From: an uncultured Sphaerochaeta sp.
GTDB taxonomy: Bacteria; Spirochaetota; Spirochaetia; Sphaerochaetales; Sphaerochaetaceae
Length of the DNA: 64,000 bases
Assembly: GCF_963677075.1 (NCBI RefSeq)
Contig: NZ_OY781873.1
Coordinates: forward strand, 124,001 to 188,000
Direction: 5' to 3'
Shown: in pieces, positions 15,642 to 25,983 of the stretch
Numbering within the stretch: position 1 is the first letter of the stretch
Layout of the letters: each line of letters opens with the position of its first letter
Made by a program: the position numbers and the translations under genes
Notes under the pieces: generated by a model
The model's input: the letters and a program-made list of their open reading frames with translations, nothing else
Told to the model about the DNA's origin: nothing
Databases searched by the model: none

Positions 15642-18600
15642 ATGAAGATTTCCCACTTTGCAGTGCGACACCCGGCGGTTATCGGGATGCTCCTCATTGC
15701 CTTGATCGCCTTCGGTCTCTATGCCCTGACTGGTCTGAATGTTGAATTCATGGCTGATATCAGTCTTCCTACCGTGGAAGTCCTCGCAGTCTATCCTGGA
15801 GCAAGCGCTGAAGATGTGGAGAGGGATGTAAGCAAGGTGCTCGAAGAGCACTTTGTCACCCTCCCTGATTTCAAGAGCATTGAATCAACAAGCAGTGGAT
15901 CATTTTCCTGGGTAACCATCACCTTCCGAGATGGGGTAGACCCATACGATATGCTTGGGGAAATCCGCAACCGTATCAGACAGATGGAAGCAGAACTTCC
16001 CGACAATCTTGAGGGAGAGCCCGTAGCAATCGTAGGCAGTGCCACCATGCTTCCGGTAATGATGTTCAGTGTTGATGCAGGCGAGGATACCAGTCATCTC
16101 TCCTCCTATGTGGAAGACAATCTCATCCCAAGGATTACCAGAATCCAGGGAGTTGGAGAAGTGTCGGTAACCGGCATGCAGACCCAGGAAGTACGTGTTA
16201 CGGTAAGGACCGAGGACCTGAGGGCAAGAGGAATCTCCATGCTGCAGGTGTATCAGGTACTCCAGTATGCCAATATGCGCCTACCTGTGGGAGACGCAGT
16301 ATGGCATGGGAATAGCGCAAATCTCCGCTATGAGGGGAGCCTGGAATCGCTTGAACAGTTGAGGAACCTCCCTATCGGGGCAACCGAGGAGGGGGAGGTG
16401 ATCAGACTTGGCCATGTGGCAGATATTGCATTCGAGACAGCAAAGATGGATGCCTATGCCGATGCAAACCAAGTTCCACGGGTCGTGATCTCAGTTACCA
16501 AACGTAGCGATGGAAACACCCTTTCCATTGTTCGGGAGATCAAGAAGGTTCTCTCTGAGGCAAAAGAGGAAACGGGAGGAGCCGCGTCTTTCCAGATACT
16601 CAGTGATGACAGCAAGAACATCATTGCCTCCCTGATGAAGGTTTCCCAGTCAGGACTACTCGGCATCCTTATGGCTGTGTTTGTCATCTTTCTGTTCCTG
16701 AGCGATCCAAGGGCGACCATTACCATTGCTCTCTCCATCCCTCTCAGTATTCTCTTTACCTTCATCGGCATGCGTGTGGCTGGTGTGACCATCAACCTAA
16801 TGAGCCTCTCTGGCATTGTGGTTGCCTTGGGTATGGTGGTGGATGGTTCCATCGTCATGCTCGAACAAGTCATGCGTTTACACAAAGAACACAAGATACC
16901 CAGCGAGGAAGCACTGCACCGCGGTGCAGACTTGGTGGGCTCCCCTATTCTTGCTTCCACCACCACGACGCTCGCTGTATTCATCCCACTCTCCCTGCTC
17001 TCAGGCATTGTAGGGTCAATTCTCCGTGACGTTGCCCTTACCTTGATCCTTGCCCTGGTAGCCAGCCTACTGGTGGCATTGGTGGTCGTTCCCTTCATCC
17101 TTCGTTTGGTTTTGAACGTCCCGGAGAAAGTGAGAAAGCGAGAACCGCGCTTCTCCCTATTTCTTAATCGTCTTGAAGGAGGATATCGAAAGGGGCTGGC
17201 ATGGAGCTTAAGCAACCGGATATTCATCCTGACCCTTGCCCTTCTCTCTCTTGCCTTGGTCATCTTGGCAGGAGGAATCCTGGGGCTTACCTTCATTCCC
17301 TCGACAGACAATGGCGATTTCAACATTGCTCTCACATTTCCCCAAGGCTACAGCCTGGAGCAGACCAGGGACCGGGCTCTTGAAGCCCAAGCCTTGGTGA
17401 GCTCACAGATCCCAGAAATTGATTCCATCGTACTCTTTTCCGGACAAGGAACTGGGTTTGGTTTCTCATCTCCCAACCAAGCAAACATCCGAGTGGTGCT
17501 GGTTCCAACAAAGGAACGAAAGCGAAGTATTCATGAGATTATAAATGAGGTACAGTTCCTGCTCTCCTCAACAATAGTTGATGCTACTGTCAACACCACA
17601 AATGGTGGGTTCGATGCCCTGGTTGGATACATCTCGGGTGGTGGCGGCTATGGACTGAAGCTTGTAGGCGAGAATATGGAACTCCTGCATGAGACTGCAG
17701 AGTCCCTGAGAGTGAAACTACAGGAAGATCCTGAGGTCCTCGTTGCCAGTATCGACACCAGTTATGATGCGCACATCCTGGTCATGGATATGTCGCACCA
17801 GCTTATGAGCAACCTTGGGGTGAACAGCAGCGAAGCGGGGCTGACAGCCAACCTTCTGTTCCAGGGAATGGAGGTAGGCAATCTCACTAATGCACAGGGA
17901 GAGCGATATCCGATCAGGCTGGAGTCAGACCTCAAGGACTTACCCATCACCAGTTCCACCCTTCTCTCCGCAGAAGTTCCAGCATCCACTGGAGAGCTCA
18001 TCAGCTTTGCCAGCTTGGCTGAGCTGAGAGAAGAGCGGGCAGTAAGCCGTATCGTCCGCGAGGACAGGGAGAAAACCGTAACAGTCTCTGCAACGCTTAT
18101 CAGTGAAGATACCAAAGGGGTTTCTGCAAGGATGCAGGACCACCTAGCTAAACACCCGCTCCCTGAAGGGATCAAGACAGCAAGTGGAGGTTTGATGGAA
18201 CTCATTGCAGACTCCATCAAACCAATGGCTACCGCCCTTGCCATCGCAATCTTCCTCGTCTATACCGTTATGGTCATCCAGTTCGAGAGATTCCGCCAGC
18301 CCTTGATCGTCATGGCATCCATCCCATTCAGTTTGATCGGGGTAATCCTAGGTCTCCTTCTATTCGGCTCATCCATCTCCCTGATCAGCTTCATGGCTCT
18401 CATAGCTCTTGGCGGAATTGTAGTGAACAACGGCATCATCCTGATCGATGCAATCAATGTGCTGAGAGAAGAGGAGGCAACCGAAGGAGAAGAGAGCTTG
18501 GAAATGTTACGCTTGAGTGTGGCAAATGGAGGCGCCAGCCGCCTCCGCCCTATCCTGATGACCACCCTTACCACGATGCTCGGGGTAATCCCCATGGCTC

Positions 18601-18764
18601 TAGCAACCGGGGAAGGAGCTGCAATTTATGCCCCGCTTGGACAAGCCATTGCAGGAGGCTTGCTCAGTTCCACCTTGATCACGCTCTTCATCATACCAAT
18701 CCTGTACTATATGACTGAGCGTAGGATCATCTTGAAAAAGCAGTATATGAGGGACAGCAGATGA
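15642..18764 (+). CDS. RND family efflux pump (HAE1/AcrB type)
   Basis: Protein of 1040 aa, full length, with 12 transmembrane segments in two halves and two large periplasmic loops. Typical signatures are VEVLAVYPGASAEDVERDVS near the N-terminus, GLTFIPSTDNGDF at the start of the second loop and ALIALGGIVVNNGIILID near the end. In TM4 the proton-relay region reads VALGMVVDGSIVMLEQ, with one Asp where AcrB has two. It exports drugs, lipids or other amphiphiles by proton antiport. It starts 9 bases after the adaptor gene and shares ATGA with the channel gene. Confidence 0.92.
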   Translation: MKISHFAVRHPAVIGMLLIALIAFGLYALTGLNVEFMADISLPTVEVLAVYPGASAEDVERDVSKVLEEHFVTLPDFKSIESTSSGSFSWVTITFRDGVDPYDMLGEIRNRIRQMEAELPDNLEGEPVAIVGSATMLPVMMFSVDAGEDTSHLSSYVEDNLIPRITRIQGVGEVSVTGMQTQEVRVTVRTEDLRARGISMLQVYQVLQYANMRLPVGDAVWHGNSANLRYEGSLESLEQLRNLPIGATEEGEVIRLGHVADIAFETAKMDAYADANQVPRVVISVTKRSDGNTLSIVREIKKVLSEAKEETGGAASFQILSDDSKNIIASLMKVSQSGLLGILMAVFVIFLFLSDPRATITIALSIPLSILFTFIGMRVAGVTINLMSLSGIVVALGMVVDGSIVMLEQVMRLHKEHKIPSEEALHRGADLVGSPILASTTTTLAVFIPLSLLSGIVGSILRDVALTLILALVASLLVALVVVPFILRLVLNVPEKVRKREPRFSLFLNRLEGGYRKGLAWSLSNRIFILTLALLSLALVILAGGILGLTFIPSTDNGDFNIALTFPQGYSLEQTRDRALEAQALVSSQIPEIDSIVLFSGQGTGFGFSSPNQANIRVVLVPTKERKRSIHEIINEVQFLLSSTIVDATVNTTNGGFDALVGYISGGGGYGLKLVGENMELLHETAESLRVKLQEDPEVLVASIDTSYDAHILVMDMSHQLMSNLGVNSSEAGLTANLLFQGMEVGNLTNAQGERYPIRLESDLKDLPITSSTLLSAEVPASTGELISFASLAELREERAVSRIVREDREKTVTVSATLISEDTKGVSARMQDHLAKHPLPEGIKTASGGLMELIADSIKPMATALAIAIFLVYTVMVIQFERFRQPLIVMASIPFSLIGVILGLLLFGSSISLISFMALIALGGIVVNNGIILIDAINVLREEEATEGEESLEMLRLSVANGGASRLRPILMTTLTTMLGVIPMALATGEGAAIYAPLGQAIAGGLLSSTLITLFIIPILYYMTERRIILKKQYMRDSR

Positions 18765-20074
18765 AAAAAAGAAGCATCTTTCTTTGTACAGTACTGATCT
18801 CCCTCTCATTCCCGCTTCTTGGTGCAATTCCCGGGAATCTTGAACTCGCCACTCTTCAGGAGGAGGTCAACCAAGCCATACTCGATGTACGCGATGCAAA
18901 GGCTTCCCGTTGGCCTACCATTGAGCTCGAGCTCAGCGGCACGTATATGAGCAACCCGCTCATCGGGCCCATCACACTCCCTGCAGGATCCTTGGGTCCA
19001 GGTACACCACCAAGTAACCTCACCTTATTCGAGGGAATGGAATCGAGTATGTATGACTTCTCGGTGAACATCACCCAGCCACTCTTTACCTGGGGAAAGA
19101 TCAATGCATCGGTGGATGCACAGGAAGCTGTTGCTGAGGCAAAGCTCCAAGAACTTCACAACAAGGAGAAAGAACTCCTGGCTGAGATTTCCACGAGGGC
19201 GGTAACACTCACCGCCCTGGAGGCAATTTCGCAGTTACTCAAGCAACAATATTCGCTTGGAAGGGAGCTGGTCTCTCTTGCAAGTGAAGCTGTTGCATCC
19301 GGGATGATGCTGGAATTGGAACAGCTCGAGACAGAGGTAGCTCTCCAGGATATCGAGCTTGCCATCTTGGAGAGTGACTATGCGATCACCGAACAAACAC
19401 TCAACCTGCAGGCATTGACCAGTGACCAAGATATTTATCCCCATACCTTCGATGAGCAGGCGATCAAAGAGATGCTGCAACTACCAGTCGAAACACTCAT
19501 TGAGGCATCCCTCTCTCCAAGACAGTCATCCTTGAGGGCACTCTCTGCTCTGAAAAGAGCAACGGAGGCAGCCGGGAGGCTTGCCAAGGGCTCTTTCTAT
19601 GGCAAACCAGACCTTGCCTTGGTTATGTCGGCAGGCTACAGTAGCCCGAATTTTCCCTTGTCAGAATCAGACTGGAATGATCAGGATGCATACAGCATAT
19701 CCGTTTCGGTAGGACTGAAGACTACGCTCTTTGATGGAGGGAAGATTGCCAATTCCATCAAACGTGCAGAGAGCCAAGAGGAGTCCGCTACCCTTGACCT
19801 ACAACAAGCAAGGCAGCGCATTTCCCAAGAGGTACAGCAGCAGTATCTACTGCTGAAGACCTCCATGCAGAAAATTGACTTGGAACAGAGGAAGCAGACG
19901 GCCCTGGAGCAACGTGTGAGAACGAATGAAGAGCTTCATCAAAGCGGATACGGAACCAGAGATGAGCTGCTTCAAGCCGAGATGAATCTGCTCTCATCCC
20001 AGATTCGTAAGCATCAACTGAATATAGAAGCTTGGAGTGCGTTTCAAACTTTGCAATATCTCACGGGAAACTAG
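18761..20074 (+). CDS. TolC-like outer-membrane efflux channel
   Basis: Protein of 437 aa with a signal peptide (FLCTVLISLSFPLLGA). It has the two long coiled-coil repeats of the OEP family: QEEVNQAILDVRDAKASRWP then FSVNITQPLFTWGKINASVD in the first half, SVSVGLKTTLFDGGKIANSI and LDLQQARQRISQEVQQQYL in the second. It overlaps the pump gene by 4 bases (ATGA), so adaptor, pump and channel form a complete tripartite efflux operon. A short AGATTTC/GAAATCT inverted repeat follows the stop (20073-20087) and could be a weak terminator. Confidence 0.9.
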   Translation: MKKRSIFLCTVLISLSFPLLGAIPGNLELATLQEEVNQAILDVRDAKASRWPTIELELSGTYMSNPLIGPITLPAGSLGPGTPPSNLTLFEGMESSMYDFSVNITQPLFTWGKINASVDAQEAVAEAKLQELHNKEKELLAEISTRAVTLTALEAISQLLKQQYSLGRELVSLASEAVASGMMLELEQLETEVALQDIELAILESDYAITEQTLNLQALTSDQDIYPHTFDEQAIKEMLQLPVETLIEASLSPRQSSLRALSALKRATEAAGRLAKGSFYGKPDLALVMSAGYSSPNFPLSESDWNDQDAYSISVSVGLKTTLFDGGKIANSIKRAESQEESATLDLQQARQRISQEVQQQYLLLKTSMQKIDLEQRKQTALEQRVRTNEELHQSGYGTRDELLQAEMNLLSSQIRKHQLNIEAWSAFQTLQYLTGN

Positions 20075-20175
20075 ATTTCTGAAATCTTATTACTTTTCTT
20101 GCTTATTCTCAACTTCCTTTTCTTTACCTATGGTATGCCTAATGGTACCATCATAATACAAAGGAGAGAGAAACA

Positions 20176-21222
20176 GTGTCAGTTGTCCTTGCCATTGATG
20201 ATTCTTCCACCGATCTTGCCGTGATCCAGTATACGCTTTCCTGCTGTACGGTACTTACTGCAGGGGATGGCGAGGAAGGTTTACTGGTGCTCAGCGCGCA
20301 TCCGGAAATTGACTTAATACTACTCGACCTGCATATGCCAAAGATGGACGGGTTTGCCTTTCTGGACCAGTGCAAGGCTATTTCGATAGAGATTCCAATC
20401 ATCATCCTGACCAACTCTGAGGAGATAGAAAAGGAAATTCTCGGCCTTGAAAAGGGTGCCGTCGATTTTATCCGTAAACCACTGAACTTTCGTTCCCTCC
20501 AAAAACGCATTGAATTACAGCTTAATCTAAAAAAAGCCAACAGGCAGATGATAGAATACAATAAACAGCTTGAGCGTTTGGTGGAGGCACGTACCGAAGA
20601 GATTCGAAAAACCACCGCGATTACCATCAATGCACTGGTGAGGTTGTTGGAAATCCGCAATGTTGAGACCAGTGACCACTCTAAACGCACCAAGAACATG
20701 ATGCGACTCCTTTGTAACGAACTCCAGAAACAAGATGATAACTCTTATCACCTCACTGATAGGGAAATCCAGGAGTTGGTTGACACAGCACCGCTGCACG
20801 ATATAGGGAAGGTGGGTATCCCTGATAGTATTCTTCTCAAGCCGGGGCGATTGACCAAGGAAGAGACTGAACTCATGAGAAAACACGTACTGAATGGAGT
20901 GGAAGCGCTCGACTATGGCACAGACAAGGATGAAGCTCCGATCAGCTTCATTGAAACTGCTCGTTCCCTTATCGCGAGCCACCATGAGTGGTACGATGGA
21001 TCAGGGTATCCAGTAGGTTTGAAAGATTCCAAGATTCCTCTCTCTGGACGTTTGATGGCCGTGATTGATGTCTATGATGCACTTACCAGCAAGCGTGTGT
21101 ACAAGGATGCGCTTTCTCCAGAGGAAGCAATACAGGTAATGAAAGAGGAGGCTCCCAGACACTTCGACCCAGTAGTGTTTCAGGCCTTTCTCTCCATTGC
21201 AAACAAGTTAAGTCGTACCTAG
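20176..21222 (+). CDS. Response regulator with REC and HD-GYP domains
   Basis: Protein of 348 aa beginning at GTG 20176 after AAGGAG. The receiver domain has the acidic pair IDDS and phospho-acceptor Asp51 (LILLDLHMP). A coiled linker leads to the HD-GYP domain with HDIGKVGIPD (His208/Asp209) and SHHEWYDGSGYPVGL; the GYP motif is intact, so cyclic di-GMP hydrolysis is likely. It starts an operon with the large hybrid kinase 18 bases downstream, which is its probable phosphodonor. Confidence 0.9.
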   Translation: MSVVLAIDDSSTDLAVIQYTLSCCTVLTAGDGEEGLLVLSAHPEIDLILLDLHMPKMDGFAFLDQCKAISIEIPIIILTNSEEIEKEILGLEKGAVDFIRKPLNFRSLQKRIELQLNLKKANRQMIEYNKQLERLVEARTEEIRKTTAITINALVRLLEIRNVETSDHSKRTKNMMRLLCNELQKQDDNSYHLTDREIQELVDTAPLHDIGKVGIPDSILLKPGRLTKEETELMRKHVLNGVEALDYGTDKDEAPISFIETARSLIASHHEWYDGSGYPVGLKDSKIPLSGRLMAVIDVYDALTSKRVYKDALSPEEAIQVMKEEAPRHFDPVVFQAFLSIANKLSRT

Positions 21223-21240
21223 ACAATCCAAGGAGCCTCA

Positions 21241-24045
21241 ATGCTGCGGTCCAAATACAGGAACCTGATTCTTATCATGGGAATGCTTCTGTGCTTGGCC
21301 AATGTTGTGTACGCAGAAGAGTCCCAGCTGTTTTCCAAGGAAGAGTATCAATTCATCGAGGAACATCAAACAGTGAGACTTGGTATCGATCCAAAATTCA
21401 TGCCGTTTGAGTTCCTCAATGAACAGGGAATCCATACTGGAATTGCTGCAGACTTGCTCTCCCTTATCTCAGAGAGAACCGGATTGTCATTTACCTATGA
21501 CCCTACCCTAAGCTGGACTGAAACGATCAGCCAAGCCAGAGAAGGGACCATTGAGGTATTGTCTGCAGTTGGGTATACGAGAGAACGAGAAGCGTATCTG
21601 AGCTACCTTCCTGCCTACATTTACTTCCAGCGAGCTATCATTGTCCAGAAGAGCAATACCTCAGTTACCTCCTTTTCCGACCTTCTGGGAAGGCAGGTAG
21701 CAGTACAGAGGGAAAGCTCTCATGAAGGCTTTTTAACGTCCTATCCGTCCATTACTCACCGACTCTACGATACGGTGGAAGAAGCTCTGCTCGCGGTAAA
21801 CCATGGGGAAGAGGTTGCCTTTGTGGGAAATGAAGCAACAAGTGTATATCTCAGCAGATTGCTCGGACTGACTGAGCTTACGATTATTCCCATTACTGAA
21901 GACGCAGATCAAACGCTCCATATAGCAGTACAACGTAGTGAACCAATACTGGCGAATATCCTGCGAAAGGGGCTCGATTCCATTAGTGATGCAGAGCGAG
22001 CGCAAATTTTCAATAAATGGATTCGTTATGAGACAAAGATAGACTACTGGCCCATCATCAGAATTGCAATTGTCATTGCAATCATCATAATCCTTGCCTT
22101 CGTTCTCTCTTCCTACTGGATTGTTCGCTTGAAGAAGGCCATCCATGAGAAAGAAGAAGCCCAGCTACGGGCCGAGGAAGCAGACCGGGAGAAAAGCCGA
22201 TTCCTGGCTCGCATCTCCCATGAGATACGGACCCCACTCAATGGAGTGAGAGGAATGAGTTATCTCCTTGAGAAGACTAATTTATCTACAGACCAGCTTC
22301 GCTATATTCGCAGCATCTCCACAGCAACGGAGACTATGCAGCAGATCATCAATGATATTCTGGAGTACTCTCGTCTGGAAGAAAATAGGATGACGTTTGA
22401 ATCAGTTCCATTTCATCTTGATGATGTACTGGAGAACTGTGTATCAATTGAACAACACCTGATCCAACAAAAGGGATTGAGTTTCAGAATTAATGAAACT
22501 CCCGGAGTTCCAAAGCAATTTATCGGGGACCCAACACGTCTCTCCCAGATTCTCATCAATCTCATGAACAATTCAGTGAAATTTACTGAAGATGGCTTTG
22601 TTACTCTCTCAATTACTGCTCAGCAAAAAGAAGAAACAACCTGTACCCTCTCTCTGGAGATATCTGATACAGGAATTGGGATGAGCAAGGAACAGCTCGA
22701 TACCATTTTCACCCCGTTCGTGCAGGCAGATGAAACAATCCACCGTAAGTATGGAGGTTCCGGCCTAGGCCTCTCCATTGTGAAAGAACTGGTTGAGAAG
22801 ATGCAGGGGAAGCTGGAGGTGGAGAGCAACCCAGATGAAGGGACCCGCTTCACAGTGTCTCTCCCCATGCAATTGAATACTGACCAGGAAGAAAAATCGC
22901 AGACTTCCGTTGATTTCTCCTCTCTCAGAGCATTACTCGTCATTCAGGACAGGATGCTCTATAACCGTCTCGCTATAGTATTCAATGAGTATCACATGCA
23001 ATATGAAGGGGTTACCTCATTCAATCTAGCAGCCAAGGCACTCGAAGGAAATCAAAATTATGACCTTGTGGTATTGGATTATCGTAAATCCATGGTTATA
23101 CCGGATAATTTTCGAAATATATTCAACACTCACGATGAATTGCGTCCGAAACTTCTAGTATTTTCAAACAACCAGTTGGAGCTAGAAAAAGAGCTGCAAA
23201 TCCCCTGTGACTTGGTTCTTATGCTACCCCTTATTACCAGCGTTCTGTTCAATGGGTTGCTCCAGTTGTTTGGAACAAACACCTCATCACTTCGAACCGC
23301 GAATAATGAGGTACAGAGAAGGAAAAATGCATCATTCACTGTATTAGTTGTCGAAGACAATGCAACAAACCAGATCATTGCAAAGGAACTGCTCGAGCAG
23401 ATAGATGCAACCGTCTACCTTGCTTCCAATGGGAAAGAGGGGTATGAACGGTTCCTCGAACACGAGGATATCATTGACTGCGTCTTGATGGATCTTCACA
23501 TGGATGTCATGGATGGGTATGAGTCAAGCAAGCTGATCAGGGAGAAGAACCAGGAGGTTCCCCTTCTGATAACCTCAGCAGACTTGATCTCCAGTGTCCT
23601 AAAGCGATGCAAGGAGATTGGAGTAACTGAGGTCATCGGTAAGCCCTACAACCCCTTGGAGCTTCAAAGAAAGGTACAGAGCCTTGCAGAGGCATATCAT
23701 CCAACCAAGAAACCTGCTGAAGCTTCCATCGACTACCACAAGGGAATTCAACAGATTGGCGGTGATGAGGCAGCCTACAGGATTCTTCTCGGTACTTTCA
23801 TCAAGGAGATGACCGACTTGGTTGATGACCTGAACAGAGCCTGGGACAACCAGGACTGGAATGAAGTAGCAGAACTTGCTCACCGAGCAAAGGGCAGCTG
23901 TGGAGCTATTGGGGCAACAGGCGCACAGATGTTGTGTGCAGAGTTGCAACATGAGCAGCCTACTGATGACCATGCATTGTGGAATAAGACAATCGAGGAG
24001 CTTGAACATGTGCTTGCTCAAGCTCGCTCGTACCTTGGCCTATAA
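21241..24045 (+). CDS. BvgS/EvgS-like hybrid histidine kinase (SBP3-HK-REC-REC-Hpt)
   Basis: Protein of 934 aa. A signal peptide is followed by a periplasmic solute-binding family 3 domain (about 40-260, VRLGIDPKFMPFEFLNEQG) and a transmembrane segment (about 275-297). HisKA has His327 (RISHEIRTPLNG); HATPase motifs are NLMNNSVKFT, DTGIGM and GGSGLGLSIV. A degenerate receiver (about 560-680) precedes a complete receiver (LVVEDNATNQ, Asp751 in VLMDLHMD) and a C-terminal Hpt with His881 (ELAHRAKGSCGAIGA). It is a full phosphorelay in one chain. The ribosome site is AAGGAG. The 3' end overlaps the convergent hydrolase by 6 bases. Confidence 0.9.
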   Translation: MLRSKYRNLILIMGMLLCLANVVYAEESQLFSKEEYQFIEEHQTVRLGIDPKFMPFEFLNEQGIHTGIAADLLSLISERTGLSFTYDPTLSWTETISQAREGTIEVLSAVGYTREREAYLSYLPAYIYFQRAIIVQKSNTSVTSFSDLLGRQVAVQRESSHEGFLTSYPSITHRLYDTVEEALLAVNHGEEVAFVGNEATSVYLSRLLGLTELTIIPITEDADQTLHIAVQRSEPILANILRKGLDSISDAERAQIFNKWIRYETKIDYWPIIRIAIVIAIIIILAFVLSSYWIVRLKKAIHEKEEAQLRAEEADREKSRFLARISHEIRTPLNGVRGMSYLLEKTNLSTDQLRYIRSISTATETMQQIINDILEYSRLEENRMTFESVPFHLDDVLENCVSIEQHLIQQKGLSFRINETPGVPKQFIGDPTRLSQILINLMNNSVKFTEDGFVTLSITAQQKEETTCTLSLEISDTGIGMSKEQLDTIFTPFVQADETIHRKYGGSGLGLSIVKELVEKMQGKLEVESNPDEGTRFTVSLPMQLNTDQEEKSQTSVDFSSLRALLVIQDRMLYNRLAIVFNEYHMQYEGVTSFNLAAKALEGNQNYDLVVLDYRKSMVIPDNFRNIFNTHDELRPKLLVFSNNQLELEKELQIPCDLVLMLPLITSVLFNGLLQLFGTNTSSLRTANNEVQRRKNASFTVLVVEDNATNQIIAKELLEQIDATVYLASNGKEGYERFLEHEDIIDCVLMDLHMDVMDGYESSKLIREKNQEVPLLITSADLISSVLKRCKEIGVTEVIGKPYNPLELQRKVQSLAEAYHPTKKPAEASIDYHKGIQQIGGDEAAYRILLGTFIKEMTDLVDDLNRAWDNQDWNEVAELAHRAKGSCGAIGATGAQMLCAELQHEQPTDDHALWNKTIEELEHVLAQARSYLGL

Positions 24046-25011
24046 ATCGGCCAACACCTTTTCTACAATCGCAGCAATTGCCTCAGCATTACTCTGGTAG
24101 ATGAAATGGTTTCCTTCAAGAACTTCAAACTGAGCTTGCGCTCCGATACGTTCAAGATGTTGCTCTTGATACTCTTTCGGAGAGAGAGGAATCTGTGGAT
24201 TGGGCTTCTCATACGTGTCCTTGGCAATAACCTTGAAGAAAGGGACCTCTTTTGGGTACGGAAGATCCATTGTCTCCCGAATGAATTCAGTAGCATGGGC
24301 AATCTGATCAAGGAGGGTGTCATTCATCGAGAACCCGGCAAAGGCAAGCATATCATCCACTTCCTTCTCTGTGTATCCAAGCTCCATTGCATCACTCTTA
24401 TTGGTAACCAGGGGACCGAGCAAGCTGGTTAATCCAAGGAATTCTTGCACCTTGGCGATGGGGAGCAATGCAGCAACAAAGGCAGGGGTTTCCGCGTAGT
24501 AGGCGGTGGATGTACCGTCCAAGCTGATGATTGCCTCAACCTCATCTGGATAGAGGGAAGCGTAGTGTTCGCTATATACACTGGAGATGGAATGAGGGAT
24601 CAACACATAGGGCGGTTCATACCCAGCAGCGTTAAGTACTTCTCTGATCTCTTCCACATAGTGTTCACTCGTACGAGCTCTATCAGTAATAGTACTGAAC
24701 CCCACCCCGAAGTACTCAACTACGAGCGTCTTATAATCCTCAGCCAAGGCCCGCTGCAATGGCCCAAAGTCAGCAGAGGGCAGAGCTACACCCATTCCAG
24801 GAAGCAACACTATGGTATGGTCACCCTCACCTAGATCAGTAATGTGCATCTGTCCATCGAAGACAGGGACTAGGTGCCCATATGGGGTAATTGCATTTCT
24901 TCGTTGCCTGAAGAGTGTTGCATGCAATACAGAACTTATCACCAAGACAACAGCAATCACCGCAAATATCCAAAGGAGGATCTTTCCAAACTTTCTCAGT
25001 CTCTTCCCCAT
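24040..25011 (-). CDS. Membrane-anchored alpha/beta hydrolase fold protein
   Basis: Protein of 323 aa. ATG 25011 is preferred: it follows GAAGGTGG by 5 bases, whereas a GTG at 25020 lies inside that site. One N-terminal transmembrane segment (LLWIFAVIAVVLVISSVLHA). The fold is recognisable: IVLLPGMGVALPSADFGPL (oxyanion region), nucleophile strand-turn LIPHSISSVYSEHYASLYPD and a late His in LEGNHFIY. The elbow reads PHSISS instead of the usual GHSxGG, so the Gly positions are changed while Ser remains. Substrate unknown. Confidence 0.8.
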   Translation of the reverse strand: MGKRLRKFGKILLWIFAVIAVVLVISSVLHATLFRQRRNAITPYGHLVPVFDGQMHITDLGEGDHTIVLLPGMGVALPSADFGPLQRALAEDYKTLVVEYFGVGFSTITDRARTSEHYVEEIREVLNAAGYEPPYVLIPHSISSVYSEHYASLYPDEVEAIISLDGTSTAYYAETPAFVAALLPIAKVQEFLGLTSLLGPLVTNKSDAMELGYTEKEVDDMLAFAGFSMNDTLLDQIAHATEFIRETMDLPYPKEVPFFKVIAKDTYEKPNPQIPLSPKEYQEQHLERIGAQAQFEVLEGNHFIYQSNAEAIAAIVEKVLADL

Positions 25012-25153
25012 TATTTCCACCTTCTCGTAGTATCCCGATTATCCTACCATAAACCCCATCGGTTGTATTTTATTTTTTTCTCTAACAAGACATTTGTGCT
25101 AATAGCGATTAAGCATTGCAAGTTGATCTAGGGATATTCCTAGGGGAATAGGA

Positions 25154-25942
25154 TTATGCTGAGTAGGAATTACCCAGCATCTCATCCAGATGATCAAGCA
25201 ATCTCGTCAAGGAAGCAAGAATCTCGTTCGTTCCAATGCCTTCTGTCACCAGTGAGAGGTCCTTCTCAAAATGAAGCGGGAGGATCGTACAGGTTTGCTT
25301 AGCCCATGAGACCAACCGCTTCTCCCCAGGATGGGTTTGTCGGTTGTAGGCAAAGAGTACATCGAAATAGCTCGCCAAGAGAGCGGCTGTTCGATGGACC
25401 TGGCTTACTGCATCACTTCGCTTGATTGCTTTCTCGATTTGGTCATAGTAGCTTGCGGTGAGCTTGCTTCTCAGCAGTGGATAATTCTTCTGGATAATTG
25501 CATCTCTGAGTTCTTCCGGGTAGGGAGTATCAAGTTGTTTCTGTAGTGTGCTGAACCTTCCCTTCGGGTCATAGAGAATTCTTGAAGTCTTCAGGTTATG
25601 GATGAATGCTGTTGAGTATCCTACGCTGGCCTGATGGTGGAACCAAACACGCTCTGTTTCCCCTTCTGCCCAGGAGAGCGAACGATACATCAGGTCAACC
25701 TCAGTACCGTCACGTAGGAACAGTTCATCACCCTCACCGAAGAAGTCATTTCCGACCTCTGCTTTCTCGGCAAACTGCTCTGCCAGATCCCGACGGAAAG
25801 AGAGGGAAACCGACTTCTCGCCATAGATATACACGTCATAGTCGGAAAACCCGTCAATGACCAACCCGGTACGGGAACCAGAAAGGACTACGGCTTCGAC
25901 TTCCTCACGGGAAAAGAATGCTTTCACAAAGGTCTCAATCAT
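25154..25942 (-). CDS. Nucleotidyltransferase-fold protein (DUF4037-like)
   Basis: Protein of 262 aa, soluble. The start of a minimal nucleotidyltransferase fold is clear: VVLSGSRTGLVIDGFSDYDV (GS followed by DxD-type residues) with a later acidic strand DGTEVDLMYR, giving the three-carboxylate arrangement. The C-terminal half is helical and fits DUF4037-type proteins. It could transfer a nucleotide to a small molecule or protein. The gene lies 41 bases downstream of the hybrid kinase on the same strand, so co-transcription is possible. No ribosome site stands out. Confidence 0.7.
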   Translation of the reverse strand: MIETFVKAFFSREEVEAVVLSGSRTGLVIDGFSDYDVYIYGEKSVSLSFRRDLAEQFAEKAEVGNDFFGEGDELFLRDGTEVDLMYRSLSWAEGETERVWFHHQASVGYSTAFIHNLKTSRILYDPKGRFSTLQKQLDTPYPEELRDAIIQKNYPLLRSKLTASYYDQIEKAIKRSDAVSQVHRTAALLASYFDVLFAYNRQTHPGEKRLVSWAKQTCTILPLHFEKDLSLVTEGIGTNEILASLTRLLDHLDEMLGNSYSA

Positions 25943-25983
25943 GAATCCAATAGTTACAGAAAGCCCAGGAAAAGGGAAGCACT

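Noticed and set aside
16454..17335. Minus-strand frame of 293 codons
   Set aside because: Antisense to the RND pump; its translation is Arg/Met-rich with no motif, a typical codon-bias shadow.
25125..25160. CTAGG/CCTAG repeats upstream of the hydrolase as another TAGGTA-type site
   Set aside because: Spacing and half-site differ from the sites at 10028 and 31084, and no promoter geometry supports it.
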